The notes beneath the pieces are model-generated. The model saw nothing but the letters and a program-made list of their open reading frames with translations. It was not told the origin of the DNA and made no database searches. A stretch of 64,000 bases of DNA from G963662605 sp963662605 (GTDB lineage: Bacteria > Bacteroidota > Ignavibacteria > Ignavibacteriales > Ignavibacteriaceae), in NCBI GenBank assembly GCA_963662605.1, contig OY759785.1, forward strand, positions 1,488,001-1,552,000, given 5' to 3'. Positions 17,079 to 26,516 of this stretch are shown in pieces (position 1 is the first letter of the stretch; the number at the start of each line of letters is the position of its first letter). A program made the translations under genes and the position numbers.

Positions 17079-18608
17079 ATGAATAAAATTAGTAATTTTT
17101 TACTCCTATGTTCGCTGGCAGTGCTGCTGTTGATCGCGTTCACTCCGACAACTACTTATGCTCAGGATCCTGCCGGCACAAAAACCGGAACTATTAAAGA
17201 TGTCCCTGCTGAAAAGGCCGGTGCACCTACTCTCAATGAAGTCGCTGATGCTATCGGGCACAGCCGCATTGGTCTAAATATTGTATGGACTCTGCTTGCC
17301 GGATTCTTGGTTATGTTCATGCAAGCCGGGTTCGCAATGGTTGAAACCGGATTTACACGAGCAAAAAACGTCGCACATACTATGGGCATGAACTTTCTGG
17401 TCTATGCAATAGGACTGATCGGTTTTTACATCTGCGGTTTCGCAATAATGTTTGGCGGTGTTGGTGCGGTTTCAGCACTTGGAGGTACTCCCGGACTGAC
17501 CGGTGAAGTCGCTCTTACATTATTTGGTAAAAGCTTCGGCATTTTCGGTACAAAAGGATTTTTCCTTAACAACTCAGTATATGATGTTGGTATATATACC
17601 TTGTTTCTATTCCAAATGGTGTTCATGGATACGACCTGTACAATACCTACAGGAGCGATGGCTGAACGCTGGAAGTTCGTCCCTTTTATGATTTACGCTT
17701 TCTTCATCTCTATGATTGTATATCCATTATTCGGTAATTGGGTATGGGGCGGTGGATGGCTCGCTACCCTCGGTGTTAATTTTGGGTTGGGTCATGGCCA
17801 TGTTGATTTCGCAGGATCTTCTGTGGTTCACTTAGTTGGCGGTGTGGCTGCTTTGGCAGGTGCATTAGTTTTGGGACCGAGAGTAGGCAAATACAATAAA
17901 GACGGCTCCTCGAATGCTATTCCGGGTCACAACATTCCGATGGCGATTATCGGTACGTTTATTCTTGCATTCGGCTGGTTCGGATTTAACCCGGGTTCAA
18001 CCCTTTCCGGAAATGATTTGAGAATCGGTGTAGTGGCTACTAATACTATGCTCGCATCAGGAGCGGGTGCATTGGTTGCTACCATTTATATGATGTGGAG
18101 ATTCGGCAAACCTGATCCGAGTATGATGGCTAACGGATTGCTGGCAGGTTTAGTGGCAATCACGGCTCCTTGTGCTTTTGTTAATGCTACTTCAGCTTTC
18201 ATGATTGGCGCGATTGCAGGTCTATTAGTTGTTCTCGCCGTATTCTTTATTGACCAAAAATTGCGCATTGATGACCCGGTTGGCGCAATCGCAGTTCACG
18301 GTGTTAACGGCGCGTGGGGCGTTATTTCTCTTGGTCTGTTTGCTGACGGCACCTATGGTGATGGATGGAACGGTGTTCCCGGAACCGTAAAAGGTTTATT
18401 CTATGGCGATCCTTCTCAATTAGTTGCTCAAGTAATCGGAACTGTTACCTGTATTGTTTTTGTGTTTGTTATGATGTATGGGTTCTTCAAAATTCAAGAT
18501 AAATTCTTCGGCGGTATCCGGACTTCGAAAGAGGCTGAAATTGCCGGTCTCGACATCCCTGAAATGGGAGTATATGGTTATGACAATTCCGGAGATAGTG
18601 TAAAATAA
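17079..18608 (+). CDS. amt: Ammonium transporter Amt
   Basis: A 509-residue Amt/Rh channel starting at ATG 17079 (AAAGG upstream; a TTG at 17064 is not needed). A cleavable signal peptide (TTTYAQ) precedes a ~45-residue soluble linker and eleven membrane spans. Landmarks are QAGFAMVETGFTRAKN, the pore His251 in GSSVVHLVGG and the twin His407 in AVHGVNGAWG, so the deprotonation site is intact. It ends with a short cytoplasmic tail (GYDNSGDSVK), the region P-II contacts. Partner genes glnK and a porin lie upstream. The 3' end lies immediately before a duplicated structured element, and a decayed copy of its last codons occurs at 18728-18769. Confidence 0.95.
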   Translation: MNKISNFLLLCSLAVLLLIAFTPTTTYAQDPAGTKTGTIKDVPAEKAGAPTLNEVADAIGHSRIGLNIVWTLLAGFLVMFMQAGFAMVETGFTRAKNVAHTMGMNFLVYAIGLIGFYICGFAIMFGGVGAVSALGGTPGLTGEVALTLFGKSFGIFGTKGFFLNNSVYDVGIYTLFLFQMVFMDTTCTIPTGAMAERWKFVPFMIYAFFISMIVYPLFGNWVWGGGWLATLGVNFGLGHGHVDFAGSSVVHLVGGVAALAGALVLGPRVGKYNKDGSSNAIPGHNIPMAIIGTFILAFGWFGFNPGSTLSGNDLRIGVVATNTMLASGAGALVATIYMMWRFGKPDPSMMANGLLAGLVAITAPCAFVNATSAFMIGAIAGLLVVLAVFFIDQKLRIDDPVGAIAVHGVNGAWGVISLGLFADGTYGDGWNGVPGTVKGLFYGDPSQLVAQVIGTVTCIVFVFVMMYGFFKIQDKFFGGIRTSKEAEIAGLDIPEMGVYGYDNSGDSVK

Positions 18609-18623
18609 AATTTCGTCAGGGGC

Positions 18624-18687
18624 TTCATTAGGTTCCTTATGGTTGATGTACCGTTACTGTCCCCTTTGTTTCCTGGGGGCAGTAACG
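18624..18687 (+). ncRNA. Structured RNA element, copy 1 (amt 3' region)
   Basis: A 64-nt unit. A 28-nt leader runs from 18624 (TTCATTAGGTTCCTTATG...) to the stem. The hairpin pairs 18652-18664 with 18675-18687: 13 bp with one G-U. The loop is TTTGTTTCCT. Copy 2 at 18787-18850 has the same length, 29 of 30 identical positions through the start of the stem and 9 of 10 identical loop positions, but a different stem sequence that still pairs. It could be a 3' UTR regulator or processed RNA, or a specialised terminator; the following U-tract is weak (TTTATAAAAA). Confidence 0.5.
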
Positions 18688-18727
18688 TTTATAAAAATAC
18701 GTGCTGTCTATTGGTTTGAAAGTAATG

Positions 18728-18769
18728 AAGTTTCAGTATTCCGATTCCGGAGATAGTACCAAAGATTAA
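18728..18769 (+). pseudogene. Decayed copy of the amt 3' end
   Basis: Reads ...FQYSDSGDSTKD-stop, matching the tail of the intact transporter (GYDNSGDSVK-stop), with TTCCGGAGATAGT identical in DNA. It is followed at nearly the same distance by copy 2 of the structured element. It is probably the remnant of a second, tandem amt gene whose body was deleted, or of a local duplication of the 3' end. Confidence 0.5.
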
Positions 18770-18786
18770 AGTTGTAAAATTGGTTT

Positions 18787-18850
18787 TTCATTTGGTTCCT
18801 TATGGTTGATGTACCGCAGTTGCCTCCTTTGTTTCCGGGAGGCATCTGCG
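18787..18850 (+). ncRNA. Structured RNA element, copy 2
   Basis: The same 64-nt unit as 18624-18687. The stem pairs 18815-18827 with 18838-18850 (12 of 13 pairs, one U-U mismatch) around the loop TTTGTTTCCG. Compared with copy 1, pairs 3, 4, 5 and 11 changed on both sides while keeping Watson-Crick pairing, and pair 9 changed from U-G to C-G. It is followed by TTTT and then the convergent U32 gene. Confidence 0.5.
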
Positions 18851-18871
18851 TTTTAAAGCAATTGTGAGCAC

Positions 18872-20698
18872 TTAATCTTTCAAAACGTGCATTTCACATT
18901 TTGCGCAATCGAATTTCAACCGGAACTTATTTTTACCGTCGCTCAAAAAAAGTTTTTCGTAAACAGGTGGGACATTCTTGTTTATCAGCGGGCAGACATC
19001 CAATTCGCTTTTAATGCAATACTTTGTCGTCATGAGGATTTTCCCGTTTGTATCTCCCAGAAGCTCGAATCCGTTTTCACTTATCTCTGTCCCATGCCGC
19101 CGGTAAAATTCCCGTGACTTTACATTGACAACATTGGCTCTGAAATCAAGTTTTTTATCCGGATAAAGAGTGTCGTTTTTAATAACCGCTGCGTCTTTCC
19201 TTGTGTATGAATGGATTCTTTTTTCAAGGAGCCGCCGCAATACCTCACGCCGGAGTTCATTGATCTGAGAAATCGGGAAGAAGTAATTTTCAATCTGTTC
19301 CAGATGTACTTCCGAAACGCTGAAAATAGTATCGCCGGATTTTTTGAACTGTCTTTCCAGCATTACTCTATTCTTTTGACTATCAGTGCTGGGTGGAGCC
19401 TCCAAATTAGTCTCGATCTGTGCGAAATTCCCGTCCTCATCACTCGCAGTAATAAGAACAGTATCAGTATGTATCCACGCACCGAGCGACACCTGAATTT
19501 TCCGTACAGCAGTTGGAGCGGATAGTTTCTTGATAAATTCTTTATCCTTGTTGCGAAATATTTTAACGCCGGGTTTCAAGCCTTCCATACTTTCACAGAA
19601 GATTTTATTCGCTTCAATTTTATTAACAAGCATTCCCTGCAATTCACTTTCATGGTCAAAAAAGCAGAGTCCGTCTCCGTTTACAATCGTGTCTTCCGCT
19701 TTTATCTCAAAATATCCGGGATGAATGCCGATGACTGTCCCGGCGAACTTTCCGATAGCCTTTTGAGTATTCATTGAAGAGCGTTTTCCATTAGTTTCGC
19801 TGAAAAAATGTTCGGTGTAACCGCGATTGAATGTTTTATCAGGATCGGGTTCAAATGATAGCGAAACACGGCCCGATGAAGCACGCTGAAGGCTCTCGTC
19901 GCCGTCAATAATTGCATCCAGCTTTTTACGGTAGTAGGCAGTTACATTTTTTACATAACTGATATCTTTTAATCTGCCTTCAATTTTAAAAGAAGTAATG
20001 CCTGATTTAATAAGTTCGAACAAATGATCGGACAAGTTGAGGTCTTTAAGTGATAAGAGATATTTATCCTTAACAAGAATCTCCCCACTTTTGCCGATCA
20101 AAGAGTACTCCATTCTGCACGGTTGTGAACATTCACCGCGATTTGCACTTCTTCCCGTCGTTTCGGCACTCAAATAACATTGCCCGCTGTAACAAACACA
20201 CAGTGCGCCATGAACAAAGAACTCCAGATCAACATTTGTCTGATCATGGATATTTCTTATCTGTTCGTTGGAAAGCTCCCGCGCCAAAATGATTCTCTGA
20301 ATTCCCGTATCGGCAAGGAATTTTATTCTTTCCGGGTCAAAGTTGTGTGTCTGCGTCGAAGCAAATATCGGAACAGGAGGGATGTCCATTTCCAGAATGC
20401 TCATATCCTGAATAATTACTGCATCTATTCCGGCAGTATCCAGCTGGGTTATGATTTTTCGGGCATCTTCCAGCTCATTATCATACAGGATTGTATTTAC
20501 CGTGGCGTACACTTTTGCGTAATATTGGTGAGCATAGTCAATCAGCTTTTTTATGTCTTCCAAAGAATTGCCGACCGCAGCGCGTGCTCCGAATTTCGGT
20601 GCCCCAATATATACGGCATCTGCTCCGTGCTCAATAGCGGCAATTCCGCATGCCAAATCCCTGGCGGGGGACAGTAGTTCAATTAATGTTCTATTCAC
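18872..20698 (-). CDS. rlhA: Peptidase U32 family protein, RlhA (23S rRNA hydroxylation) type
   Basis: A 608-residue U32 protein. The TIM-barrel start is ELLSPARDLACGIAAIEHGADAVYIG. The U32 signature region carries clustered cysteines (LCVCYSGQCYLS, then GECSQPCR), and a further Cys pattern sits at the C-terminus (TTKYCIKSELDVCP, CAKC). The length and the central DUF3656-like insert match the YdcP/RlhA branch, which hydroxylates C2501 of 23S rRNA, rather than the shorter TrhP tRNA enzymes or UbiU/V. The assignment within U32 rests on length and cysteine layout. It is transcribed alone, convergent with the amt operon. Confidence 0.75.
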   Translation of the reverse strand: MNRTLIELLSPARDLACGIAAIEHGADAVYIGAPKFGARAAVGNSLEDIKKLIDYAHQYYAKVYATVNTILYDNELEDARKIITQLDTAGIDAVIIQDMSILEMDIPPVPIFASTQTHNFDPERIKFLADTGIQRIILARELSNEQIRNIHDQTNVDLEFFVHGALCVCYSGQCYLSAETTGRSANRGECSQPCRMEYSLIGKSGEILVKDKYLLSLKDLNLSDHLFELIKSGITSFKIEGRLKDISYVKNVTAYYRKKLDAIIDGDESLQRASSGRVSLSFEPDPDKTFNRGYTEHFFSETNGKRSSMNTQKAIGKFAGTVIGIHPGYFEIKAEDTIVNGDGLCFFDHESELQGMLVNKIEANKIFCESMEGLKPGVKIFRNKDKEFIKKLSAPTAVRKIQVSLGAWIHTDTVLITASDEDGNFAQIETNLEAPPSTDSQKNRVMLERQFKKSGDTIFSVSEVHLEQIENYFFPISQINELRREVLRRLLEKRIHSYTRKDAAVIKNDTLYPDKKLDFRANVVNVKSREFYRRHGTEISENGFELLGDTNGKILMTTKYCIKSELDVCPLINKNVPPVYEKLFLSDGKNKFRLKFDCAKCEMHVLKD

Positions 20699-21227
20699 TT
20701 CAATTTGCGTAATTAGTAAAACGAAAATATACTAACATTTCGCCGAAAAGCATCCAGCGGCAACCGTGATTTGGTTGTCGGCTGTTCGTGAGCTCATCAT
20801 GTAACCAAAGTGCTATCTTATCAAATCCGGCCAGCTCAAGGGTGAATACCTATACAAAATTATTGCCAATTGCTATTTATTAGGAAGTGTGAAATAAGGC
20901 GGGTAAAGATTTATTAAAATGCTCCCTATGCGCAATCGGATTATCTGTAAGTGGCGTAAGAATTTTGTGGGGATGCGGCTCTCAATTGTGCCACGCTAAA
21001 ATTCTAAAATTAAATAGAATACAACAAAAGTGAATATTTTGTAGGAATATTCGTAAATAACAAGTTAATAACGGGTAATTACTTGTATAAAGCACACAGT
21101 TAAACTATTTTAATGTCGCTTTATGCAGCAAAATAAATTCATTGCTGAACCGCAAAGAATTTATGCCCTTGGAACCGGCTAAATAACTCAATTCTGTAAG
21201 ATATTGACTATCCGAAAGGAGATTGCC
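20699..21227. other. Long intergenic region without a gene
   Basis: About 530 bp between divergent genes. It holds a weak hairpin near 20755-20785 (CAACC-GTGATTT-GGTTG) and no convincing promoter box pair. The strong Shine-Dalgarno AAAGGAG at 21215-21221 fixes the start of the next gene at 21228. Nothing else is recognised. Confidence 0.4.
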
Positions 21228-23504
21228 ATGTTCCTTTGTACGCTTAAAGATTTTCACCGCTTCTTCAGCTTACTTTTCCTCATTACATTTTTATTTATAC
21301 CTCAAGCACAAATAACTGCACAAAACCTGCAAAAAACGCAGGCTACTATTTACGAATTTGACGGGCAGCCATACGCGTTTCAAAAAGCTCATTTTGACAG
21401 CGCCACGAAAGTTGTGCTCAACAAACTCGGAATACAGATGCACAGTTTCGGTACTCCTTATAATAAGAATGACGCTACATGCAATCAGGTTATGAGCGAG
21501 GACGCAAATTACAAGGTTTTAATGCTTGGCGGGACAAAATCCGGCCTTCGGGCTGATATTCTCGACTTGACCAACCGGGTCATGATTGAATCCGCTACCG
21601 GCATCCCAAATTACAGCACTTTTATCAGCGATTTCACTGCAACTGTAATTCCAACAATGAAATATGATTACATCATTATGCAGGGGCATCCCTACGCGTG
21701 GACGACTGATACCAAGCAAAGCGAATTCAAAAAAATCGTCGAGTACCTAATCTCATATGGAGTCAAATTTATGACACCATACGAATATTGGCAGTATAAA
21801 AACGACTTATCAATTCCCAGAGTCACCGCACTTATTGCAATTCTCAAATTAGACGATTTACGTGCGACCGCATCATTATTTGCTCCTTGCTTTCCGGCGT
21901 ATGATTATCTGTTAAGCAGAAAAGTTAAAGCCGGATTTGGAGTAAACTTCATGTGGAGTTTAACACAGTCGCAGATTGATACGTTAAACTACTATTTGAG
22001 ACAAAAAGATTCTGCGGGAACATTATTGTTTGAACTCTGGAATCACGGATTGGATCATTCGAAATCCGAATCAGGCTCTTCCGGCAGCGGCGGAAACTGG
22101 AGTGATGCGACTATCTGGCCGGATAGTCAGCTTCCGGATGCCGCGGACGACGTGGAAATTCCATCAGGTGCAGCCGTCGTCATTGACAAAGATGCCGAAT
22201 GCAATAATCTTACCATTAACGGCACCTTGACCACATCCACATCAACACCGGTTACACTTACTGTGCACGGTAATCTTATTATAAACTCAGGTGCATCATT
22301 TACTTCACCGTCTTTGACGGGTGCGACTGCAAACGTAGTGCACAATCTGATTGTGTACGGAGATTTTACGAATAACAACGGGACTTTCGATTTTCGTCAG
22401 GGTTCAGCCGGAACCACGATGCGGGTTCTTAACACAACCTTTATCGGTGATGATAATTCAACAATTAAAGTCGGGACGTTTTCATTCTCCAACAACTGCT
22501 TTAATGGTATTACCGTAAACAAAACAGGCGCAGCAAAAGTAATTTGTGCCAGTGATGTATTTATGGATCAAGGCGCTTCATCCTGTGTTTCTCAGCTTGT
22601 GCTTACGAGCGGTATTGTAGAAACAGGAAACTACTCAATCAACTGCCTGTCATTAAATTCAGCCGATGTAGTTACTCCTTCCGCAACATCATATGTAAAC
22701 GGTGCTCTTGGTCGCGGTATGTCAAACTCGAGTCCTACAACAAAACTATTTCCGGTCGGTGATGCTCAGGGCTATCGTCCGGTTACTATAAAATCAACAA
22801 GTTCCGGCGTTGCCTCATCACATCGGGCAATAGTTCGCTGCGTTCATGGTGATGCCAATACCGGCAGCAGTTCATTGACTAACGGAATAACCGCTGTTTC
22901 CAAAACGCGGTATTACAGTTTAAGCTATAATCAGGGATTAAATTCCGGCGCGACAAGCATGGGATTTAATAAATTTTCACCAAGCTATGGTCTGGATGAC
23001 GGTGTTGAAACAGGCAGTACGGATATCCGGGTTGCATACTCGACAAACAACAGAGCAACTTGGATTGGCATGGATCAAACGACTCCTCACGTTGCAGCTC
23101 CCGGCGCGGCACCAACGACTATAAATCCTGATTCTCTTACGTCTGTTATAACACTTAACTCAGGCAGCGGTACTATCTACTTTACGTTAGCCAAGGCAAG
23201 CGGAATTTTTACAGGAATTGAGGCATCGCAGACAAAACCGTCTCAGTTCGCAGTTTCTCAAAATTATCCGAATCCTTTTAATCCTACAACAACAATTCAG
23301 TATCAGATTCCGGCAAGTGCCAATGTCGTGCTTCGGGTTTTCAATGTGATGGGACAGGAAGTTGCCCGCTTAGTTGACGAAGTAAAACCGTCAGGCTCTT
23401 ATAAAATCGGATTTAATGCAAGCACACTTTCAAGCGGCGTCTATTACTATCAACTTCAGGCAGGCAGTTTCAGCAAGACCATGAAGATGCTTTTAATTAA
23501 GTAA
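21228..23504 (+). CDS. T9SS cargo: permuted polysaccharide-deacetylase-like domain plus G8-like domain
   Basis: A 758-residue secreted protein. The signal peptide ends ITAQ. Residues ~40-190 look like the C-terminal half of a NodB-like deacetylase domain (FQKAHFDSA, MHSFGTPYN, IIMQGHPYAW, MTPYEYW). Residues ~197-280 look like its N-terminal half, with the metal Asp pair D209-D210 (LKLDDL) and HGLDH (H273, H277). The order is therefore reversed, as in a circular permutation. A G8-like/beta-helix region follows (GNWSDATIWPDSQLPDAADDV, VVIDKDAECNNLTINGTL). The type A sorting domain has NYPNPFNPTTTIQY and ends KTMKMLLIK. The substrate is probably a surface or environmental glycan; activity is unproven. 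Confidence 0.75.
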   Translation: MFLCTLKDFHRFFSLLFLITFLFIPQAQITAQNLQKTQATIYEFDGQPYAFQKAHFDSATKVVLNKLGIQMHSFGTPYNKNDATCNQVMSEDANYKVLMLGGTKSGLRADILDLTNRVMIESATGIPNYSTFISDFTATVIPTMKYDYIIMQGHPYAWTTDTKQSEFKKIVEYLISYGVKFMTPYEYWQYKNDLSIPRVTALIAILKLDDLRATASLFAPCFPAYDYLLSRKVKAGFGVNFMWSLTQSQIDTLNYYLRQKDSAGTLLFELWNHGLDHSKSESGSSGSGGNWSDATIWPDSQLPDAADDVEIPSGAAVVIDKDAECNNLTINGTLTTSTSTPVTLTVHGNLIINSGASFTSPSLTGATANVVHNLIVYGDFTNNNGTFDFRQGSAGTTMRVLNTTFIGDDNSTIKVGTFSFSNNCFNGITVNKTGAAKVICASDVFMDQGASSCVSQLVLTSGIVETGNYSINCLSLNSADVVTPSATSYVNGALGRGMSNSSPTTKLFPVGDAQGYRPVTIKSTSSGVASSHRAIVRCVHGDANTGSSSLTNGITAVSKTRYYSLSYNQGLNSGATSMGFNKFSPSYGLDDGVETGSTDIRVAYSTNNRATWIGMDQTTPHVAAPGAAPTTINPDSLTSVITLNSGSGTIYFTLAKASGIFTGIEASQTKPSQFAVSQNYPNPFNPTTTIQYQIPASANVVLRVFNVMGQEVARLVDEVKPSGSYKIGFNASTLSSGVYYYQLQAGSFSKTMKMLLIK

Positions 23505-23567
23505 TGTTATCGAATATGTGATTAGTTGGCTCGAAATTTTCAAGAACATTAATCAATAGGAAATACA

Positions 23568-26279
23568 ATGAAATTGGTTTTATTACATTTGTTTGCACTG
23601 CTTGTTATAAGTGCAATATCTATTCAGGCGGGAACAATAACTTCAAAGGCAACCGGCAATTGGAATTCGGTATCAACATGGGACAGTGGAGTTATCCCCA
23701 CGGCAGATGACGATGTTATTATTGCCAACGGGCATACGGTTTCACTCGACTCGACGCTGACGTACTATTGCAAAAGCCTGACAGTCGGTAAGGGAAGTTC
23801 AGGCAAACTTCAGTATGCTGCGAATGCGAATGCATCCACTACTTTGATAATAAGCGGAAATTTTACGCTTGCTACCGGTGCCCAATTTATTCTCGGAAGC
23901 ATCGGGAGTTACAAGCCGTCAGTGTATCTCGGAGGTAACTTGAGTGTTGGCAACACTGCTACGTTCAATCCGGTTAGTGGCAGTACTAAAGGCGTTGTCC
24001 TTGTTTTCAATAATCCGAATAGCGGCGTAGATCAAACCATCACCGCGACAGGAACACCTACGACTTTTGTTCAGGGCTTTTTACAGGTCAATCGTCCATT
24101 ACCGACCGATAAAGTTGTTTGTAGTTGTAATATGGGTATGAAAGGCGGTGGAGACGGACTAATCTTAACGAGCGGAACATTTGAGCAGACAGCAGGACGG
24201 TTCATTTTACCGACATTGTTAACGGCTAATGCTACATGCAGCCTTGGTTATCCTAATGGACGTATTCGTGTTACCGGTTCCGGAAGTTTGTTGTTCACCA
24301 GTGCCGTTACCGGTGCGGGAAGTTCAAATGGAATGGCCTGCCCGATGTACATTAATACTACCGATACGGTTTTTGTCGGCGCAAGCACGACAACCGGAAT
24401 TCAAGGCGCTACAAAATTTGTGAATGACGCAACGCTGACGCTGGATGCCGGAACATTGAATGTGTACGGAAGAATGGTTACAGAAGCCGGCGGCTTGATG
24501 AGTGTTAATGGAGGGACAGTGAATCTTGATCCGCAAATGTCAGGTTCACTTACCGGTAGCAGCAGCACGCTGCAGGTTCTTTCAAACGGTTCATTCTCGA
24601 TGTCAGGCGGAATAATTAATATAATTGATCCTCTCGCCACTACCGGTTCGGGCAGTGATATCAGCATGTCAACAGCAGGCACAACTTTCAATGTAACGGG
24701 TGGAACGATTAATATTGGTGACGGCGTTTCTACTAGTACAAGTGTCAACGGTTTTAAGATCAACGCTCATAATTTCCCGTTCTGGAATTTGAATATAAAC
24801 GGTAATAATAGTATTCCCGGGCGCGCCGTTACGCTTACTGACGGTTCATCTCCAAGGAATCTAATCGTGCAGAACGCACTCTCTATTAATTCCGGTACTT
24901 TATTCGCAAATGTCTTAACCGGATCGAATATTACACTTGGTGGAACATTCATCAATAACGGCATCTTAAATTTGGGAACAGCCTCTACAGTCTCGCTCAA
25001 TGGTGCATCTGCTCAGACTACCGGCAATTATTTCCCTGCAACCGTACCAAACCTGACGATCAACAATACTTCAGGAGTTGCGTTGACAAATAATCTGACT
25101 GTAAACGGAACACTTAATTTGACGAGCGGTGTTCTCACTTTAGGTGAAAACAATCTTATTCTTGGTGACACGGCTTCAATAGCCGGGAGCGGCACAGCAT
25201 CAAGCATGATTGATGTAACCGGAACAGGTGAACTCCGTAAGCAGTTTACCTCAGCCGGAAGTTTTGTTTTCCCCGTAGGTAATGCAGGAACAGAGCCTGC
25301 TTATACTCCGGTTGATGTACAATTAAGCAGCGGCACATTGAACTCTGCGTATATCGGTATTCATGTATCAAATACCAAACACGCTAATAATACAAGCACA
25401 TCCGATTATCTTAACCGATATTGGACTCTGACTGCAAATGGCATTACAGATCCGGAATATTCAGCGGCATTTATCTATGATGCGGCTGATGTTGTCGGAA
25501 ATGAAAGCAACATTGCATGCGGTCTGTATAACGGTTCTTCATGGACGACTCTTGGCAGTGTAAACAGCATGGCTCATTCTATTACGGTAAACAGCATCGC
25601 TGCGTTCGGTACATTTTCCGGCATCACGGGAAGCGGCGGCAGTGCTTCAGGTATTGTTAACGTTACGGTAATTCCGCAGGGATTTTATAATTCCGGTGGA
25701 TTTTTGAATGTTCGTGACACAATTACTGTATTGCTGGCTAATACTGCATCACCGTATGAAATAATTGATTCAACATACGCGGTACTGGACTCATTGACCT
25801 ATACTGCGCAGGCTGATTTTTCAACGGCGCCTACCGGTTCGTACTATCTGGTTGTAAAACATCGTAATAGTGTTGAAATCTGGAGTGCCGCAGGAATCAA
25901 TTTTGTAAAAGGTGAATCAGTTGCCTATAATTTCACTTCTGCTGCAGCACAAGCCTACGGGAATAATGAAATCGAAATTGCAGCGGGTGTTTATGCAATG
26001 CTGAGCGGGGACTGTAATCAGGATGGATATGTTGATCCACTCGATTTATCACTGGTAGATCAGGATTCGTTTAATTATGCTTCCGGTTCGGCAGTGCAGA
26101 CAGATGTGAATGGCGATCAGTTCGTTGATCCGCTTGATCTGTCAATCGTAGATCAGAACTCTTTTAATTATGTCGGTATTCAGAGACCCTCAGCTCTAAA
26201 AATGGTGAGCGCTAAGGAACGGGCAGCGTCACTTCCATACTATAAAATGTGGAATGGTGCTAAAAAGTCCCAACAATAA
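23568..26279 (+). CDS. Large secreted G8/beta-repeat protein with C-terminal dockerin-like domain
   Basis: 903 residues. The signal peptide (SIQAG) is followed by a G8-like start (TGNWNSVSTWDSGVIPTADDDV) and a long run of Ser/Thr/Gly-rich beta repeats (LTLDAGTLNVYG, INIGDGVSTSTS). A ~110-residue module follows (TVIPQGFYNSGG ... YYLVVKHRNSVEIWS). Then come two EF-hand-type loops of a dockerin-like domain: DCNQDGYVDPLDL and DVNGDQFVDPLDL. No type A T9SS tail is present; it ends SAKERAASLPYYKMWNGAKK. The same module-dockerin-SAKERA end occurs in the protein at 60989-61924. It lies 63 bp after the deacetylase-like gene. The role (adhesion or assembly) is inferred. Confidence 0.72.
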   Translation: MKLVLLHLFALLVISAISIQAGTITSKATGNWNSVSTWDSGVIPTADDDVIIANGHTVSLDSTLTYYCKSLTVGKGSSGKLQYAANANASTTLIISGNFTLATGAQFILGSIGSYKPSVYLGGNLSVGNTATFNPVSGSTKGVVLVFNNPNSGVDQTITATGTPTTFVQGFLQVNRPLPTDKVVCSCNMGMKGGGDGLILTSGTFEQTAGRFILPTLLTANATCSLGYPNGRIRVTGSGSLLFTSAVTGAGSSNGMACPMYINTTDTVFVGASTTTGIQGATKFVNDATLTLDAGTLNVYGRMVTEAGGLMSVNGGTVNLDPQMSGSLTGSSSTLQVLSNGSFSMSGGIINIIDPLATTGSGSDISMSTAGTTFNVTGGTINIGDGVSTSTSVNGFKINAHNFPFWNLNINGNNSIPGRAVTLTDGSSPRNLIVQNALSINSGTLFANVLTGSNITLGGTFINNGILNLGTASTVSLNGASAQTTGNYFPATVPNLTINNTSGVALTNNLTVNGTLNLTSGVLTLGENNLILGDTASIAGSGTASSMIDVTGTGELRKQFTSAGSFVFPVGNAGTEPAYTPVDVQLSSGTLNSAYIGIHVSNTKHANNTSTSDYLNRYWTLTANGITDPEYSAAFIYDAADVVGNESNIACGLYNGSSWTTLGSVNSMAHSITVNSIAAFGTFSGITGSGGSASGIVNVTVIPQGFYNSGGFLNVRDTITVLLANTASPYEIIDSTYAVLDSLTYTAQADFSTAPTGSYYLVVKHRNSVEIWSAAGINFVKGESVAYNFTSAAAQAYGNNEIEIAAGVYAMLSGDCNQDGYVDPLDLSLVDQDSFNYASGSAVQTDVNGDQFVDPLDLSIVDQNSFNYVGIQRPSALKMVSAKERAASLPYYKMWNGAKKSQQ

Positions 26280-26382
26280 TTATATACGATGATTGCCCAC
26301 AAATAACAAGCTATCGTTGTCTTGGCGTGATTTTTCAATGATCGGTTCCAAGTTGGAAAGTCAGTAGACAGTGATAGTAATG

Positions 26383-26411
26383 AGGAGGATGGAAACATCC
26401 TCCTTTTTTTA
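26383..26411 (+). terminator. Rho-independent terminator
   Basis: AGGAGGAT (26383-26390) pairs with ATCCTCCT (26397-26404) around GGAAAC, followed by a T-run. It lies 104 bp after the dockerin-like protein and ends that transcription unit. Confidence 0.85.
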
Positions 26412-26516
26412 TGTGCCGGTATGATAGATTTCTATTGCAATTCTCCTAACTTCGTGTGATTTTTGCCGTGTGTGTTCATTTGGCTTTTCAACCAAAACTA
26501 TTGTACAGGAAAAATT

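Noticed and set aside
20755..20785. Small RNA gene candidate (CAACC/GGTTG hairpin)
   Set aside because: Only five core pairs, no promoter or terminator nearby, and no second copy.
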